The translations under genes were made by a program, and so were the position numbers. A stretch of 64,000 bases of DNA from SbD1 sp963822045 (GTDB lineage Bacteria; Desulfobacterota; Syntrophobacteria; Syntrophobacterales; Syntrophobacteraceae), in assembly GCA_963822045.1 (NCBI GenBank), contig CAWGGE010000001.1, positions 124,001 to 188,000 of the forward strand. Direction: 5' to 3'. Positions 14,864 through 24,633 of the stretch are shown in pieces; the stretch's first letter is position 1; each line of letters opens with the position of its first letter. The notes under the pieces were generated by a model. That model saw only the letters and a program-made list of their open reading frames with translations. It ran no database searches and was not told the origin of the DNA.

Positions 14864-17083
14864 ATGAAAAGCGTGACAGATCTTTTTACGGGTCAATCGC
14901 AGCATCAAGCCATAGATCGGACCTATCGAAGCGATTCCCCGCTTCCTGTTCTTCTCTCCGTTGTTATCACGACATACAATCGGCCGGACATGCTGGAACA
15001 ATGTTTGGAAGGTTTTAAGCGGCAGATGCTGGATCCCTCGAAATTCGAGATCATCATCGTAGACGATGGGTCGAAGTCAAAAAGCAATGAGCTTGTCCAG
15101 CGCTACAGCAATGACATGCTGATTCACTACGTTTATCAACAAAATGCCGGTCTTGCAGCCGCGCGCAACACCGGCATCGCAGCCGCAAAAGGCAACGTGA
15201 TCGTTCCCTTCGATGACGACAATTCCCCTCATCCCGGTTGCCTCACCAGGCACTATGGTTTTCACTTGATTAATCCATCGGTCGAAGATGCGATGCTGGC
15301 TTTCATGGAGTGGACGCCGGGGCTGGAGATCACTCCTTTGATGCATTATGTAACGGAGGTCGATCCATGGTTGTGGTGCTACAAAAACATCCGGCAAGGG
15401 CAGGTACTGCCGTTCGGTTACCTCTGGGGGGGCTGCTCGTCCTATAAAAAAGAGCTGATTCAAAAAGCCGGCGGGTTCAATTCTGATTTCAGGTTCGGAT
15501 ACGAAGATACCGAAGCGGAATTCAGAATGCGGCAACATGGTTTGAGAGTTCATTTTGACCGTTACGCGCTAAACTACGTGTCCAAGCCCGTAGACTACGA
15601 AGAGTTCTGCGATCGCTCCTACAAACAGGGCAAATCCCTTTGGAGGCTCAAACAGCTATATCCCGAAAGTCGACTGATCCAGGAATATACGAATATAGGA
15701 AATACCCGCGATGTGATCGCAAACTATGAGCACGTAGCGGGTAATGTCGATGTCATTAAGAAAATGCTCTCAAAAGGCTGGTCTCTTCCTCAAACGGGTG
15801 CCGAATCGCCCTCGCTTGACCCGCTTTATCGTTGCCTATACGCCTCATTTGAATACTGGAAAAACCGAGGTATTAATGACGCAATGCAGGGGCAGGAAAG
15901 CCGGCGAGTTAATCATTCCAAAAGCATTCTTATCATCGCGCCCGAGTTGCCGGCCTATGACCGGGCTTCAGGATCTTTTCGGCTGTTCCAAATCATAAAG
16001 CTTTTACGCCAATCCGGTCACAGAGTAACCTTCATTTCGCGGGCTCCGGGCTCGTGGGAAAATCCTGCCTTGTACATCACAAAACTGGAAAAGCTGGGCG
16101 TGCGGGTCTTTCCCGTTGACCCGCAGAGAATTTTCGAGAAATGGGGAGTAAAACCGGACATACCCGATATCAACCTGGACAGGATCCTTCAGGAAGGGTC
16201 CTTTGATGTTGCCTATCTCTATTTTTACTATCTGGCCGATCAGTATATTGATGAAATCAGGACCCATTCACCCGGCACGCATATAGTCGTCGATTCGGTG
16301 GACCTGCATTTCCTGAGAGAAGAGAGAGGGGCGGCATTGTGCAATCCGGAAATGATAAAGCAGGTTAGCGAGACGAAACGGGCCGAACTGGGGGTCTATC
16401 GAAGGGCTGATACGGTGATCACGGTGTCCGAAGCCGACAAGGAAACCCTTCTCCGGGAGGCTCCGGGGCTTTCCGTGGGAGTGGTGTCAAATATCCACCC
16501 CATCCCTAAAGAGAATTCCCCTTCTTTTCGTTCCAGACAGGATTTCCTGTTCATAGGCAGCTTTCTACACCATCCAAATTTCGACGCAATAAACTTCTTC
16601 TGTCATGAAACGTGGCCCCTCATCAGCTCAAAGCTGCCACAACCGAGGCTCTACATAGTGGGGGACAGCCCGCATCCCGGAGTCCTCGCACTGGCAAACG
16701 ATCGTGTAATCGTAACGGGATATGTGCCCGACACGGCCCCCTACCTGCAAAAATGCCGTGTATCAATTGCCCCTCTTCGCTATGGTGCAGGAATGAAAGG
16801 CAAAGTCGGTGAAGCGCTGGCTTGCGGCTTACCCGTGGTCGCCAGCTCTATAGCCGTGGAAGGGACTGATCTGCAATCCGGCCGTAATGTCATTGTTGCC
16901 GACGATCCGGTGGCTTTCGCCGATGCAGCAATCGCGCTCTATCAAAATGAAGAGCTATGGAACAGGATTTCAATAAACGGGAAGGAATTCGTCACAAAGC
17001 TCTATTCTCCGGAGGCAGTGGCGGCAAACCTCGAGAATGCCCTGTTCAGCAACCGCTCTCAACCAAATACCTTTTTTCATTAA
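14864..17083 (+). CDS. GT2-GT4 bifunctional glycosyltransferase
   Basis: A 739-residue fusion of two glycosyltransferases. Residues ~30-310 are a GT-A family 2 domain: LSVVITTYNRPDMLEQCL, FEIIIVDDGS, AGLAAARNTGI, the VPFDDDN metal motif, and FGYEDTEAEFRM. Residues ~350-735 are a GT-B family 4/1-like domain: ILIIAPELPAYDRASGSFR, then FLFIGSFLHHPNFDA, RLYIVGD, VTGYVPDTAPYL, and APLRYGAGMKGKVGEALACGLPVVAS with the donor-site E. It likely adds two successive sugars to the same chain. The start has an AGAGGATGAG site. It stands 71 bp before the beta-helix gene, on the same strand. Confidence 0.92.
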   Translation: MKSVTDLFTGQSQHQAIDRTYRSDSPLPVLLSVVITTYNRPDMLEQCLEGFKRQMLDPSKFEIIIVDDGSKSKSNELVQRYSNDMLIHYVYQQNAGLAAARNTGIAAAKGNVIVPFDDDNSPHPGCLTRHYGFHLINPSVEDAMLAFMEWTPGLEITPLMHYVTEVDPWLWCYKNIRQGQVLPFGYLWGGCSSYKKELIQKAGGFNSDFRFGYEDTEAEFRMRQHGLRVHFDRYALNYVSKPVDYEEFCDRSYKQGKSLWRLKQLYPESRLIQEYTNIGNTRDVIANYEHVAGNVDVIKKMLSKGWSLPQTGAESPSLDPLYRCLYASFEYWKNRGINDAMQGQESRRVNHSKSILIIAPELPAYDRASGSFRLFQIIKLLRQSGHRVTFISRAPGSWENPALYITKLEKLGVRVFPVDPQRIFEKWGVKPDIPDINLDRILQEGSFDVAYLYFYYLADQYIDEIRTHSPGTHIVVDSVDLHFLREERGAALCNPEMIKQVSETKRAELGVYRRADTVITVSEADKETLLREAPGLSVGVVSNIHPIPKENSPSFRSRQDFLFIGSFLHHPNFDAINFFCHETWPLISSKLPQPRLYIVGDSPHPGVLALANDRVIVTGYVPDTAPYLQKCRVSIAPLRYGAGMKGKVGEALACGLPVVASSIAVEGTDLQSGRNVIVADDPVAFADAAIALYQNEELWNRISINGKEFVTKLYSPEAVAANLENALFSNRSQPNTFFH

Positions 17084-17154
17084 CCGAGTAGTGTTGTAAA
17101 CTGTCCGGCAATTTTGCTGCATGCAACCATGCGATTTCTGTCATTGGAAAGGTT

Positions 17155-18591
17155 ATGAGGGTGTCGCAGATGAACAAATTGGAAAAACTCATAGATCGCA
17201 TCATAGACCGCGTAAACGTTAACCTTAGAAAACCCGCATTTGACGTGAGTCCTTACGTTCGCCACCTGATCCCGCCCGATCAGTTCGTCCGTTTTTACGC
17301 ATTCTATGGCTTGACTCTGCACCATCCGATCCGTTTCCTATTCAATCATTCCAGCATCGCGGGAAGCTATTTCCTGGGCAAATGTATTGTCGATCATTCC
17401 GTCCTGTATAAAAGTGACGTTCGCGGCGATGAGTTAAAAGCCAAAGGCGATTTTTTTAAGTATGAAGATTTGGAAATCCCCCTGCACGATGACGAAGTGA
17501 TTCGCATAAAGGACAGCTTTCTTATCAGAAACCTGGTGCATAATCATTCGCACGACCCCGAGAGCCCTGAAGAATTTTTCATTCAGAATACGGCCTCGAT
17601 GCACTATGCTAATATTCACGGATCTCCCATCGAAGGGAGCTTCCTTGGCCCCTTTTCCACGGTCGATCTCACCAGGCTGCATGATTGTGTGATCGGCGCC
17701 CATGCTTACGTGCAGGCCGGCGAGCTTTCTCATTGCTTCATCGATGCCGGACAGATCTGGATACAAGGCGGGGACTCTTTCAACTTCATCTATCGCTTCC
17801 CTGAAGAAATCCTCGAAAGATACATCCATGTGGAGCCTGGCCACCGGCCCTCCGGAATCTTCATGGATTTTGTCGAAAGGCGCAAAACCGACTTCGAGAG
17901 GATATTCGAAATCGTCCAGTCGGTTCTCCCGATCCCGGTTCCCGCGGGGGCATATCTCAGCCGGTATGCAGTTGTAAGGGGGGAGACGGAGATCAGAGAA
18001 AATGTGCTCGTGGCGCAAAGGGCCTACCTTGCAAACTCCTGGCTCGGCAAGGGCTCCAATGCCCAGGAAAATTCCTATATCATCAACTCTCGCCTTGAAG
18101 GGCTAAATATCACGGCTCACGGCGGCAAGGTGATCCATGCAAAGCTGGGAGAGAAAGTCTTTGTCGGTTTCAATTCCTTCCTGCGCGGAACCCCTGAATG
18201 TAAACTCAGTATCGGGGCTGGCAGCATCGTCATGCCGCATACGATAATTGATCTGGAAGAGACTCTTGATATCCCTGAAGACAGGCTTGTCTGGGGTTAT
18301 GTGAGGAACCGCAAAGACCTGGAACAGCACAGCCTGCCTCTCGAACAGCTTGCCAGGACCAAAAGCAGGTTCGAACTCGGCGGCATGTGCTTTGAAGGAA
18401 GCGGGTTTCAAATGGTGGAAGCCTTCACTCAGCGCATCGAGCATATTCTCGAGGCTAACGGGGCCTACTTTGACGGAACCTCAAACCGTGGTCATGCTCA
18501 GAACACCCAACATATCTCGTTCAACACTATCCAGCCGTATCCCGAAGGCGCTATGAAGGGGCTTTACCCGAGGATCGATATTTGCCCGTAA
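17155..18591 (+). CDS. left-handed beta-helix (hexapeptide-like) protein, putative transferase
   Basis: A 478-residue protein. The middle (residues ~120-210) and the part from ~270 to 360 read as irregular hexapeptide-type turns, for example VRGETEIRENVLVAQRAYL, SWLGKGSNAQENSYI, VFVGFNSFLRG, IGAGSIVMPHTII. This pattern is typical of left-handed beta-helix acyl- or nucleotidyltransferases. There is no signal peptide. It follows the GT fusion gene and probably modifies the same glycan or its activated sugar. The start may be 17155 (behind GGAAAGG) or the ATG at 17170. I recognise no more specific family. Confidence 0.6.
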   Translation: MRVSQMNKLEKLIDRIIDRVNVNLRKPAFDVSPYVRHLIPPDQFVRFYAFYGLTLHHPIRFLFNHSSIAGSYFLGKCIVDHSVLYKSDVRGDELKAKGDFFKYEDLEIPLHDDEVIRIKDSFLIRNLVHNHSHDPESPEEFFIQNTASMHYANIHGSPIEGSFLGPFSTVDLTRLHDCVIGAHAYVQAGELSHCFIDAGQIWIQGGDSFNFIYRFPEEILERYIHVEPGHRPSGIFMDFVERRKTDFERIFEIVQSVLPIPVPAGAYLSRYAVVRGETEIRENVLVAQRAYLANSWLGKGSNAQENSYIINSRLEGLNITAHGGKVIHAKLGEKVFVGFNSFLRGTPECKLSIGAGSIVMPHTIIDLEETLDIPEDRLVWGYVRNRKDLEQHSLPLEQLARTKSRFELGGMCFEGSGFQMVEAFTQRIEHILEANGAYFDGTSNRGHAQNTQHISFNTIQPYPEGAMKGLYPRIDICP

Positions 18592-18661
18592 ATAATTACC
18601 GGCTGTGAGTTGGTCAGGTAGTCCCGGTCAAGGCCCTGAGAATCTTTATCGCATCGCTCGG

Positions 18662-18796
18662 TTAAGGCCGCACGGTATAATCTGCGTTCACATCAGCGGA
18701 ACGAATTATCCCTGTGTGATCGATCACGAAACGGGCCGGCATGGCAAGCGTCCATGAATCATCTCCGTTGAACTTAGCAAGATCAACCCCGAAGCC
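18662..18796 (-). pseudogene. remnant of an AhpC/TSA-type peroxiredoxin (C-terminal end)
   Basis: A 44-codon minus-strand fragment ending in TAA reads GFGVDLAKFNGDDSW, then TLAMPARFVIDHTGIIRSADV, and ends DYTVRP. This is the C-terminal strand region of peroxiredoxin-like redox proteins (ARFVID-G-I-I-R-x-A-D-V). No N-terminal part with the peroxidatic Cys is found upstream, so only a remnant is left. Confidence 0.75.
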
Positions 18797-19152
18797 GAAA
18801 CACCGGATTGAACTTTGCCGCCATCCGATTTCCAGGGTTTGTTACGTACAGTGAGTCAGCCCGTCTCCGGTTTGCTTATTCGCGCTCTGGAAAGCACCTC
18901 CGGAACCCGCACCATCATCGGAAAAGGATTTACGGATCGAGCATCTCATGATTGACGACATTCCAGTATGCTCTTATCCTGCTGGTGTAGTGGTCCGAAC
19001 TGCATTCGCATTCAGGCAATCCTCCCAAGGCAGAGAGGCAATACTTTAGAGGACAAGGAGTTCCCGCACCTAGACCAAACGGCAATACGCCTTTCAACGA
19101 AAGTACCCCCACCGGGCTGCATCCTACAACTAAGACAAGGAAGGATAGGGCC

Positions 19153-19287
19153 ATGGCACATGCAGAATACAAGAATTTTTCCTCCCCTGATGAAACTCGG
19201 ACCTTTGGGCACGGGAAGGCCGAGTTGATCCAGATTGGTGGTGGAACAATAGGACGTCTGACCCTGTTCCCATGCCCTCACAGGTGA
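19153..19287 (+). pseudogene. truncated cupin-domain protein
   Basis: A 44-residue frame beginning MAHAEYKNFSSPDETRTF and continuing KAELIQIGGGTIGRLTL before the sequence departs from the family (FPCPHR, stop). Full-length relatives from this small cupin group continue with a P-G-W-x-W-S segment and the metal-binding cupin core, both missing here. The start of a real gene thus survives, cut off after the first strand. It lies in the same decayed stretch as the peroxiredoxin remnant. Confidence 0.65.
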
Positions 19288-19560
19288 GTGAATACATCAA
19301 TGTTCGCACTGCATGAAATGGATGTATCGAAGGGAGGCGCCAAGTGAGAAGCAGTCGTAATCATTCATTTTTCAAAGAACAACATTCCGTTGTGAAACTG
19401 AATGTGACGAGTCAACACTCACGGGTGGACGTGTCTCAGGTTGCTTTCGACCCGAACCCCGTGCCCCGTTTTAGCACCATTGAAAATGCAATCGAAAAAC
19501 AATGGACGGGGTCGGAGAGAGTCGTGAATCGTGACCGGTGACAGTCGTGAATCGCGAACC

Positions 19561-19622
<62 letters not shown>

Positions 19623-19693
19623 AACCGAATTCTTAAATCCCTCTGGACACCTGCGATTAGTCGGTAATATCATACCATGAAGGGATTTAATGG

Positions 19694-20047
19694 TGCCAAA
19701 CGGCAATTAGATGCGGCAACCAGAAGCGGCAATAGAAACGGCAACCAGAAGCGGCAAAAAACAAAAAGGGCGGAATGCCACAAATTCACCGAAGAGGCTG
19801 GTCATAGACAGGTCAGGGAGAGGCGCGGAGGGATGCGAATGGGTGAGAGGGGCGCCTGAACAGGATCAAGAGCCTCAAAGGAGGGGATACGAACCACGGG
19901 GAAGGCAAAGGAGAAAAAGGCGGGACTGCTGGTGTGGTTCCAGTGCAGGCAGGAGCAGCGGCTCGAAGTTCATAAATTCCTATTTCAAGACCTGTCCCCT
20001 CGGTTTCATTCATTGTAGAGGTTGAGTTTTCTGATCACACAACTGCC
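19694..20047. repeat. dispersed composite element, copy 1
   Basis: About 350 bp closely matching 25573-25889. Shared landmarks in order: TGCCAAACGGCAATTAG, ATGCGGCAAC, CACCGAAGAGGCTGGTC, ATAGACAGGTCAGGGAG, CTCAAAGGAGG, ATACGAACCACGGGGAAGG, GCTCGAAGTTCATAAA, and GGTTGAGTTTTCTGATCAC near the right end. Copy 1 is longer by a few internal repeats of CAGAAGCGGCAA near the left end. It carries no convincing protein and may be a non-autonomous mobile element or a decayed gene remnant. Confidence 0.85.
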
Positions 20048-20163
20048 GGAGGACAGGTCCACTTCGACTTCAACAAGGCACCCTGCCACCGCCCAACGGC
20101 ATCTGCAGGCGCATCGCGCGGGTGCCTTCCGCGCTACGCGGGGTACTCCGCTGAGGGGGACGC

Positions 20164-20424
20164 GTGCGAGCTGTTCACGTAGCAACCGGCAGTGTTATTG
20201 ACAAGCCTTATGACGAGGATGGCGTCTATACCGAGAAGAGAGCATGTGTAGGTTTTGGCGATCATGGGATATGGCTCTTTAGATCGTATGAAGTTTCAAA
20301 ACGGGGATATTATTGGCACAAAAACAGAAGGATAGCAACGATACTTGCCGGGCAGGTTACGGATGCTGGTGGGCTGTCCCGGTATCCACAACTAACCCGC
20401 GCTGCGTTAGAAGGACCCTTTTGA
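20164..20424 (+). CDS. hypothetical protein, doubtful
   Basis: An 86-codon frame with a GTG start and no clear ribosome site. Its sequence is not repetitive and has balanced composition, for example CVGFGDHGIWLFRSYEV. I do not recognise a family. It may be a remnant gene inside the decayed region. Confidence 0.3.
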   Translation: MRAVHVATGSVIDKPYDEDGVYTEKRACVGFGDHGIWLFRSYEVSKRGYYWHKNRRIATILAGQVTDAGGLSRYPQLTRAALEGPF

Positions 20425-20526
20425 TACCAAAAAGCGGCTTCTAAGTCAGAAAAAGGCACCTAATCGTACAGGATTTCTAAAAAAATCAGACCCCGTTGGC
20501 CTGCAATTCTCCCTTTGAGAAAAGCT

Positions 20527-21939
20527 TTACCTGTCGAGCTGGGCTTCGAGTTTTGAAAGGCACCGCGATGATTCGTTATTTTGTTCCACCAGAGCAGATA
20601 ATTCTCCTACTTGCTCCTTCAAGGCGGATAACTCCCTGACCTGCTCTTTGAGAGCTGACAACTCTTCGTTCTGATCCTTCAATGCCGCCAACTTTTTGTC
20701 TTGTTCCTTTACTTGATCCTTCAGGGCCGATAACTCTTTTTCCTGCTTCTGTACCTCGTTAAGGAGCATGGCGTTGACGAGACGATAATAAACCGTCTGC
20801 GGTCGGCCGGTCTTCGGGTCGTACTGCACAAGATCGGGATAGACCTCGGCCACCTCTTCGGCAATAAGGCCATACTGGAGTGTGCGCGGCCCGTTGACGT
20901 AATCATACTTATAATGAAAAGTGACCGGCCTCAGCTTCATAATGCCGCTACTCGTATCGCCCATGTCCGCGATGTCTTCCTTGTATCGGCGTGATGAGTT
21001 GATGGTGCCAAGCTGCCCGTTGGAGCCAGCAAACACTTCGACTCCGTCGTTGGTTTCTATGGAAGTTCCGGATATACCTGCAATAAAGGTTTTAAGCTGG
21101 CCGCCACCGCCGATTCTGATTGTGCTGCTTTCATTTGCAGTAGCCATAGTTGCACCGACATATATGTTGTTGCTGCCAGTAGTGGGCGTGTTGATATTAT
21201 TAGACAGGTCACCCGCTCCGACCCCTATGGCGATATTGAAATCACCGGTGCTGTTGTGTCCGAGCGCACCGACACCGATTGCCTCGTTATAGTTACCGGT
21301 GATGTTTTCTTTCATCGGACTATCGCCAACTGCTGTGTTCCAGTTGCCGGTTGTGTTTGAATAAAGTGCCTGGAATCCGATGCCGGTATTATAGGCTCCA
21401 TCTGTATTTGAGAAGAGGGCCTGATATCCAGTTGCAGTGTTAAAGCCGTCCATACCGGTATTAAGGGCCTCCACGCCTACGGCGGTACTGAAGCCAATCA
21501 TCGTAACGTCGGGGTTAAGTGGTCCCTGTGGACCCTGCGGCCCCGCTGGACCTTGCACTGCATCACCCTTCGGCCCCATTGGTCCTTCAGGCCCCATCGG
21601 ACCCTGCGGCCCCGCTGGACCTTGCACTGCATCACCCTTCGGCCCCATTGGTCCTTTAGGCCCCATCGGACCCTGTGGCCCATGTATTCCCTGCACACCC
21701 TGCAATCCCCTTGGCCCTTCCGGTCCTTGCTTGCCAGTGGGTCCTTGGCTTCCCTCGATATTCAAGGAAATAGCATTTTCACCTGAAACACAGGCTCCTG
21801 AGAGGAGCAGCCTAATGGCTCCTGTGGTTTGGTTGACACAGGCATCGGTTTTCGCAGCATCGGCATGGGCAATGAAGCTCAGAAGTATAGAGCATAATAA
21901 GACAAGCATAGCCAGTGTAAGGAAAAGCCTTGTTTTCAT
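20527..21939 (-). CDS. collagen-like surface protein with S74 autochaperone domain
   Basis: A 470-residue exported protein. Residues 1-29 are a signal peptide (hydrophobic LAMLVLLCSILLS, then A-H-A-D-A). Residues ~64-140 are Gly-x-y triplets that would form a collagen triple helix, with the block GPMGPKGDAVQG present twice. Residues ~150-265 are head-like repeats (N-T-A-x-G-x-x-A-L-x-S-N-T). Residues ~314-395 match the S74 intramolecular chaperone (SSRRYKEDI, YGLIAEEVAEVYPDLV), which trimerises and usually self-cleaves at a Ser at its start. Residues ~396-470 are a heptad coiled coil with LSALKEQV repeats. It is probably a trimeric surface fibre resembling phage tail spikes. It appears to stand alone in transcription. 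Confidence 0.9.
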   Translation of the reverse strand: MKTRLFLTLAMLVLLCSILLSFIAHADAAKTDACVNQTTGAIRLLLSGACVSGENAISLNIEGSQGPTGKQGPEGPRGLQGVQGIHGPQGPMGPKGPMGPKGDAVQGPAGPQGPMGPEGPMGPKGDAVQGPAGPQGPQGPLNPDVTMIGFSTAVGVEALNTGMDGFNTATGYQALFSNTDGAYNTGIGFQALYSNTTGNWNTAVGDSPMKENITGNYNEAIGVGALGHNSTGDFNIAIGVGAGDLSNNINTPTTGSNNIYVGATMATANESSTIRIGGGGQLKTFIAGISGTSIETNDGVEVFAGSNGQLGTINSSRRYKEDIADMGDTSSGIMKLRPVTFHYKYDYVNGPRTLQYGLIAEEVAEVYPDLVQYDPKTGRPQTVYYRLVNAMLLNEVQKQEKELSALKDQVKEQDKKLAALKDQNEELSALKEQVRELSALKEQVGELSALVEQNNESSRCLSKLEAQLDR

Positions 21940-22256
21940 TTGGTACTCCTGACCATTGGGGGCAGATCACAAGGGGAAGGGCAAACCACGACAATTTCGT
22001 AGCTTGCCACAATCACAGCGAGTGTCAAGGATGATTTTGAGGGGTAGAAATTGGGTAAACGGCCCAACTAATCTTCATAAATTTCTTTGAGATGACAGCT
22101 ACTTATAACCAGGAAGCTTTCAAGACTCAGACCCGGGATCCATTATCGACCCTTTCGCACTGATAGATCTGCTGAGTAAACCCACAATGTCAGCATTACA
22201 GTAAGAAGACGGTAGTCTTAGAGTTTTTGCGTTTCCTCAGAGCATGAGATCGGCCT
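21940..22256. other. intergenic, nothing recognised
   Basis: Separates the collagen-like and subtilase genes, both on the minus strand. No terminator with a U-tract and no gene could be supported. Confidence 0.4.
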
Positions 22257-24446
22257 TTATTTGGTCACCTTAATGTATCTGGGATAGATAACCTTATTGG
22301 TGCCGCCCGGCCCTCTAACGGAAAGAGTGACCGTATAAGCTCCGGCTTTGTAGTACGTATGCGCCGGGCTCTGCACCGTGCTAGTATTACGGTCTCCGAA
22401 GTTCCACAACCAACTGGAGGCACTGGTCGACCCATCTGTGAACTGGACCGTGAGCGGAGCTTTGCCGTTGAGGGGGGTAGCGGTAAAACCGGCCTTGGGG
22501 ACCGCATTCACTGTAATATAGCCCTTTTTTATAGCTGTGGCCTGTTCTCCCGCTGATTCACCCGTCACGGTAAGCGATACCGAATAGGTTCCGGGAGCAT
22601 AGTAGATATGCGCTGGATTTTGACCGGCGCCGGTTTCTCCGTCTCCGAAGTTCCAGAAACGGCTTTTGACCCTGGAGATGCCGGTGGTCTTACTGGTAAA
22701 TTGCACTAGGAGGGGCGCATTGCCGGAGACCCGCCTGGCGGCTATCTGGCAGGAGTATGACGATGCGGAGCTCCCCGTGAAATTCTGCCCTGTAACTTTG
22801 CCTTGCGTGACATTGACATTTATGGAGGCGGGCGCAAAAGTCCACTCCCTGGAGCTTGGCTTAACGGTGTAGCTGCCGTTTGCAAGTCCTGAAAAATAGA
22901 AGGCGCCATCGAAGCCGGTCACGGTTGCGGTCGATTTAGCTCCGCTAAGCGCCATGTTTATGCCCGCTATAGGCGAGCCGCTGCTGTCCGTGACCGTCCC
23001 CGAGATGGAACCGGCTGTAAGCTGATTGATCGCCAGCCACAGACTGGGGCGTGGACCGATGTGCTGCTGCACCGTATCTCCCTGCTGGGGGCTTCCGGTT
23101 TCGATTAATATGCTGCGAATCTGCCCCGGGGTGAGCATTGTGCCTGAAGAGACAGCAATCCCCTGCAGGACGGCGGCGGCGCCCGTCACTATCGGAGAGG
23201 CCCCCGATGTGCCACCGAAATCCTGTGTGTACCAGAAATCAATGTTGGTCGAGTCGTCCGGATTTTTATACAAGTCGCCATAACCGGTGGTTACCACTTT
23301 GCTGCCCCAACTCTGGACATTCACCCGGCTGCCGTAAGAAGTGAACGTTTCCGGGTATCGATCCAACTCGCCAGGAGGCATTCCTGCTCCCACGATTATA
23401 GCACCGGAGTCCTGCACGTTGGGGTTGAAGTAGTTGCCGCAAGAAGGCTGATCCAGGTCCACGGCGCCGTTTCCCGCCGCTTCAACCACTGTTATTCCGT
23501 TGCCGGTTGCCGTCTGAATTGCCTCGAAAACGGGAGTAAACCACTCGGAGGGCCCAAAGCCTTCCTGGTCCTTGGCGCAAGGTTGCTTGCATACGCACGT
23601 TTGCTGTTCGATTAGAATGACGTCGCCGCGTTTCGCGTTAGCAGCCGCCAGAACAATAGCGTTGGCCACATTATACCCCAATTTGGCAGTATCTGCCGGC
23701 GCCAGGCCGATTTGCGCGCCGTAGGCAATCCCGGTGACGCCCTTGGAATCGTCGGTGGCGATCAACTCGCCAAGAACGGCAGTTCCATGTTCCTTGCTTT
23801 TGAAGGGATCGACCGCAGAGTCGCCGGGATTCAGAAGAGGGACCACACTGCTTGCGCTGGCCAGGTCTTCATGATTCTGGTCCCAGCTATACTCCACGTC
23901 ATAGATTCTCACCGATGAACCGTCCCCGCCTGGAAACGTCCACGCATATTCGGCGTCAATTCCGTCGCTAGCCAGGTCCAGATAGCCTTGCTGGCTTGTG
24001 AAGTCCGGAGTTGTTGCAGGCAGGGGCGCCGGCAGGGGAGCCGGCTCGGCGTGCTCGACAATGCCTGCTTGCAGGAGACTGTTCATAAATTCGACGGGGT
24101 CCGTGCCCGGTTTCAACTTGATCTTGTACCACAGGCTCAGGTTGGGAAGCTTTTCTCCGGAAAGGTACTCGCCTTGCGACTTCAGGCTTTTCAGGTTATC
24201 TTTCTTGATACTGAATTGAGGCGATATCTTCTCCACATTTGCCTGCAAGTCGGCAGGCAGGAGATTCTCGGGAGTTACAACCGCGGCCCCTTCAAGGAAC
24301 TTGACGGCTATTTCTTCGGAAGAGAAGCCTGATGGAATGGAATCGAATCTTTTGGCGACTACCCCTGCCATGCCGGCGGTATTGCCGACTGTCATCAGAG
24401 TTACTACACCTACGAATAGAGCCAGACCAAGGAAGAGTCTTTTCAT
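22257..24446 (-). CDS. secreted subtilisin-like protease with two PKD domains
   Basis: A 729-residue secreted S8 family serine protease. A signal peptide (residues 1-~25) precedes a propeptide-like region to ~150. The catalytic triad is visible as Asp183 (RIYDVEYSW), His220 (SKEHGTAVLGEL) and Ser414 (GGTSGASPIVTGAAAVLQG), with Asn326 in AAGNG forming the oxyanion hole. A Cys-rich insert (QQTCVCKQPCAKD) at ~281-293 suggests disulfides. A carboxypeptidase-regulatory-like beta-sandwich (~478-560) follows, then two PKD domains (WNFGDGETG and WNFGDRNTS, each ending PAHxYYxxGxYxVxLxV). It would act outside the cell or at the outer surface. No sortase or autotransporter tail is seen. Confidence 0.95.
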   Translation of the reverse strand: MKRLFLGLALFVGVVTLMTVGNTAGMAGVVAKRFDSIPSGFSSEEIAVKFLEGAAVVTPENLLPADLQANVEKISPQFSIKKDNLKSLKSQGEYLSGEKLPNLSLWYKIKLKPGTDPVEFMNSLLQAGIVEHAEPAPLPAPLPATTPDFTSQQGYLDLASDGIDAEYAWTFPGGDGSSVRIYDVEYSWDQNHEDLASASSVVPLLNPGDSAVDPFKSKEHGTAVLGELIATDDSKGVTGIAYGAQIGLAPADTAKLGYNVANAIVLAAANAKRGDVILIEQQTCVCKQPCAKDQEGFGPSEWFTPVFEAIQTATGNGITVVEAAGNGAVDLDQPSCGNYFNPNVQDSGAIIVGAGMPPGELDRYPETFTSYGSRVNVQSWGSKVVTTGYGDLYKNPDDSTNIDFWYTQDFGGTSGASPIVTGAAAVLQGIAVSSGTMLTPGQIRSILIETGSPQQGDTVQQHIGPRPSLWLAINQLTAGSISGTVTDSSGSPIAGINMALSGAKSTATVTGFDGAFYFSGLANGSYTVKPSSREWTFAPASINVNVTQGKVTGQNFTGSSASSYSCQIAARRVSGNAPLLVQFTSKTTGISRVKSRFWNFGDGETGAGQNPAHIYYAPGTYSVSLTVTGESAGEQATAIKKGYITVNAVPKAGFTATPLNGKAPLTVQFTDGSTSASSWLWNFGDRNTSTVQSPAHTYYKAGAYTVTLSVRGPGGTNKVIYPRYIKVTK

Positions 24447-24633
24447 TTTGAATCCGTTTCCGTGTTTTAGATAAAGGCAGATAGTTCACAGCACGATTCA
24501 CAACGGCGAGGTTTTTCGAACCTTCGGCAGCCAGATCGGAACGCGCGCCGGGATCGGTTTGCTGTTGTGACCATAACGAGAGCAATGTCTTGTTCGGGCT
24601 CTCCTTTCGGACAAAGTCGAATCCGGAAAAGGG

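Noticed and set aside
19677..20025. two open frames inside the composite element
   Set aside because: They are Arg/Lys/Gly-rich, differ in frame, and the second copy at 25573 does not preserve them.
21437..21952. Pro/Gly-rich plus-strand frame
   Set aside because: It is the reverse reading of the collagen repeats.
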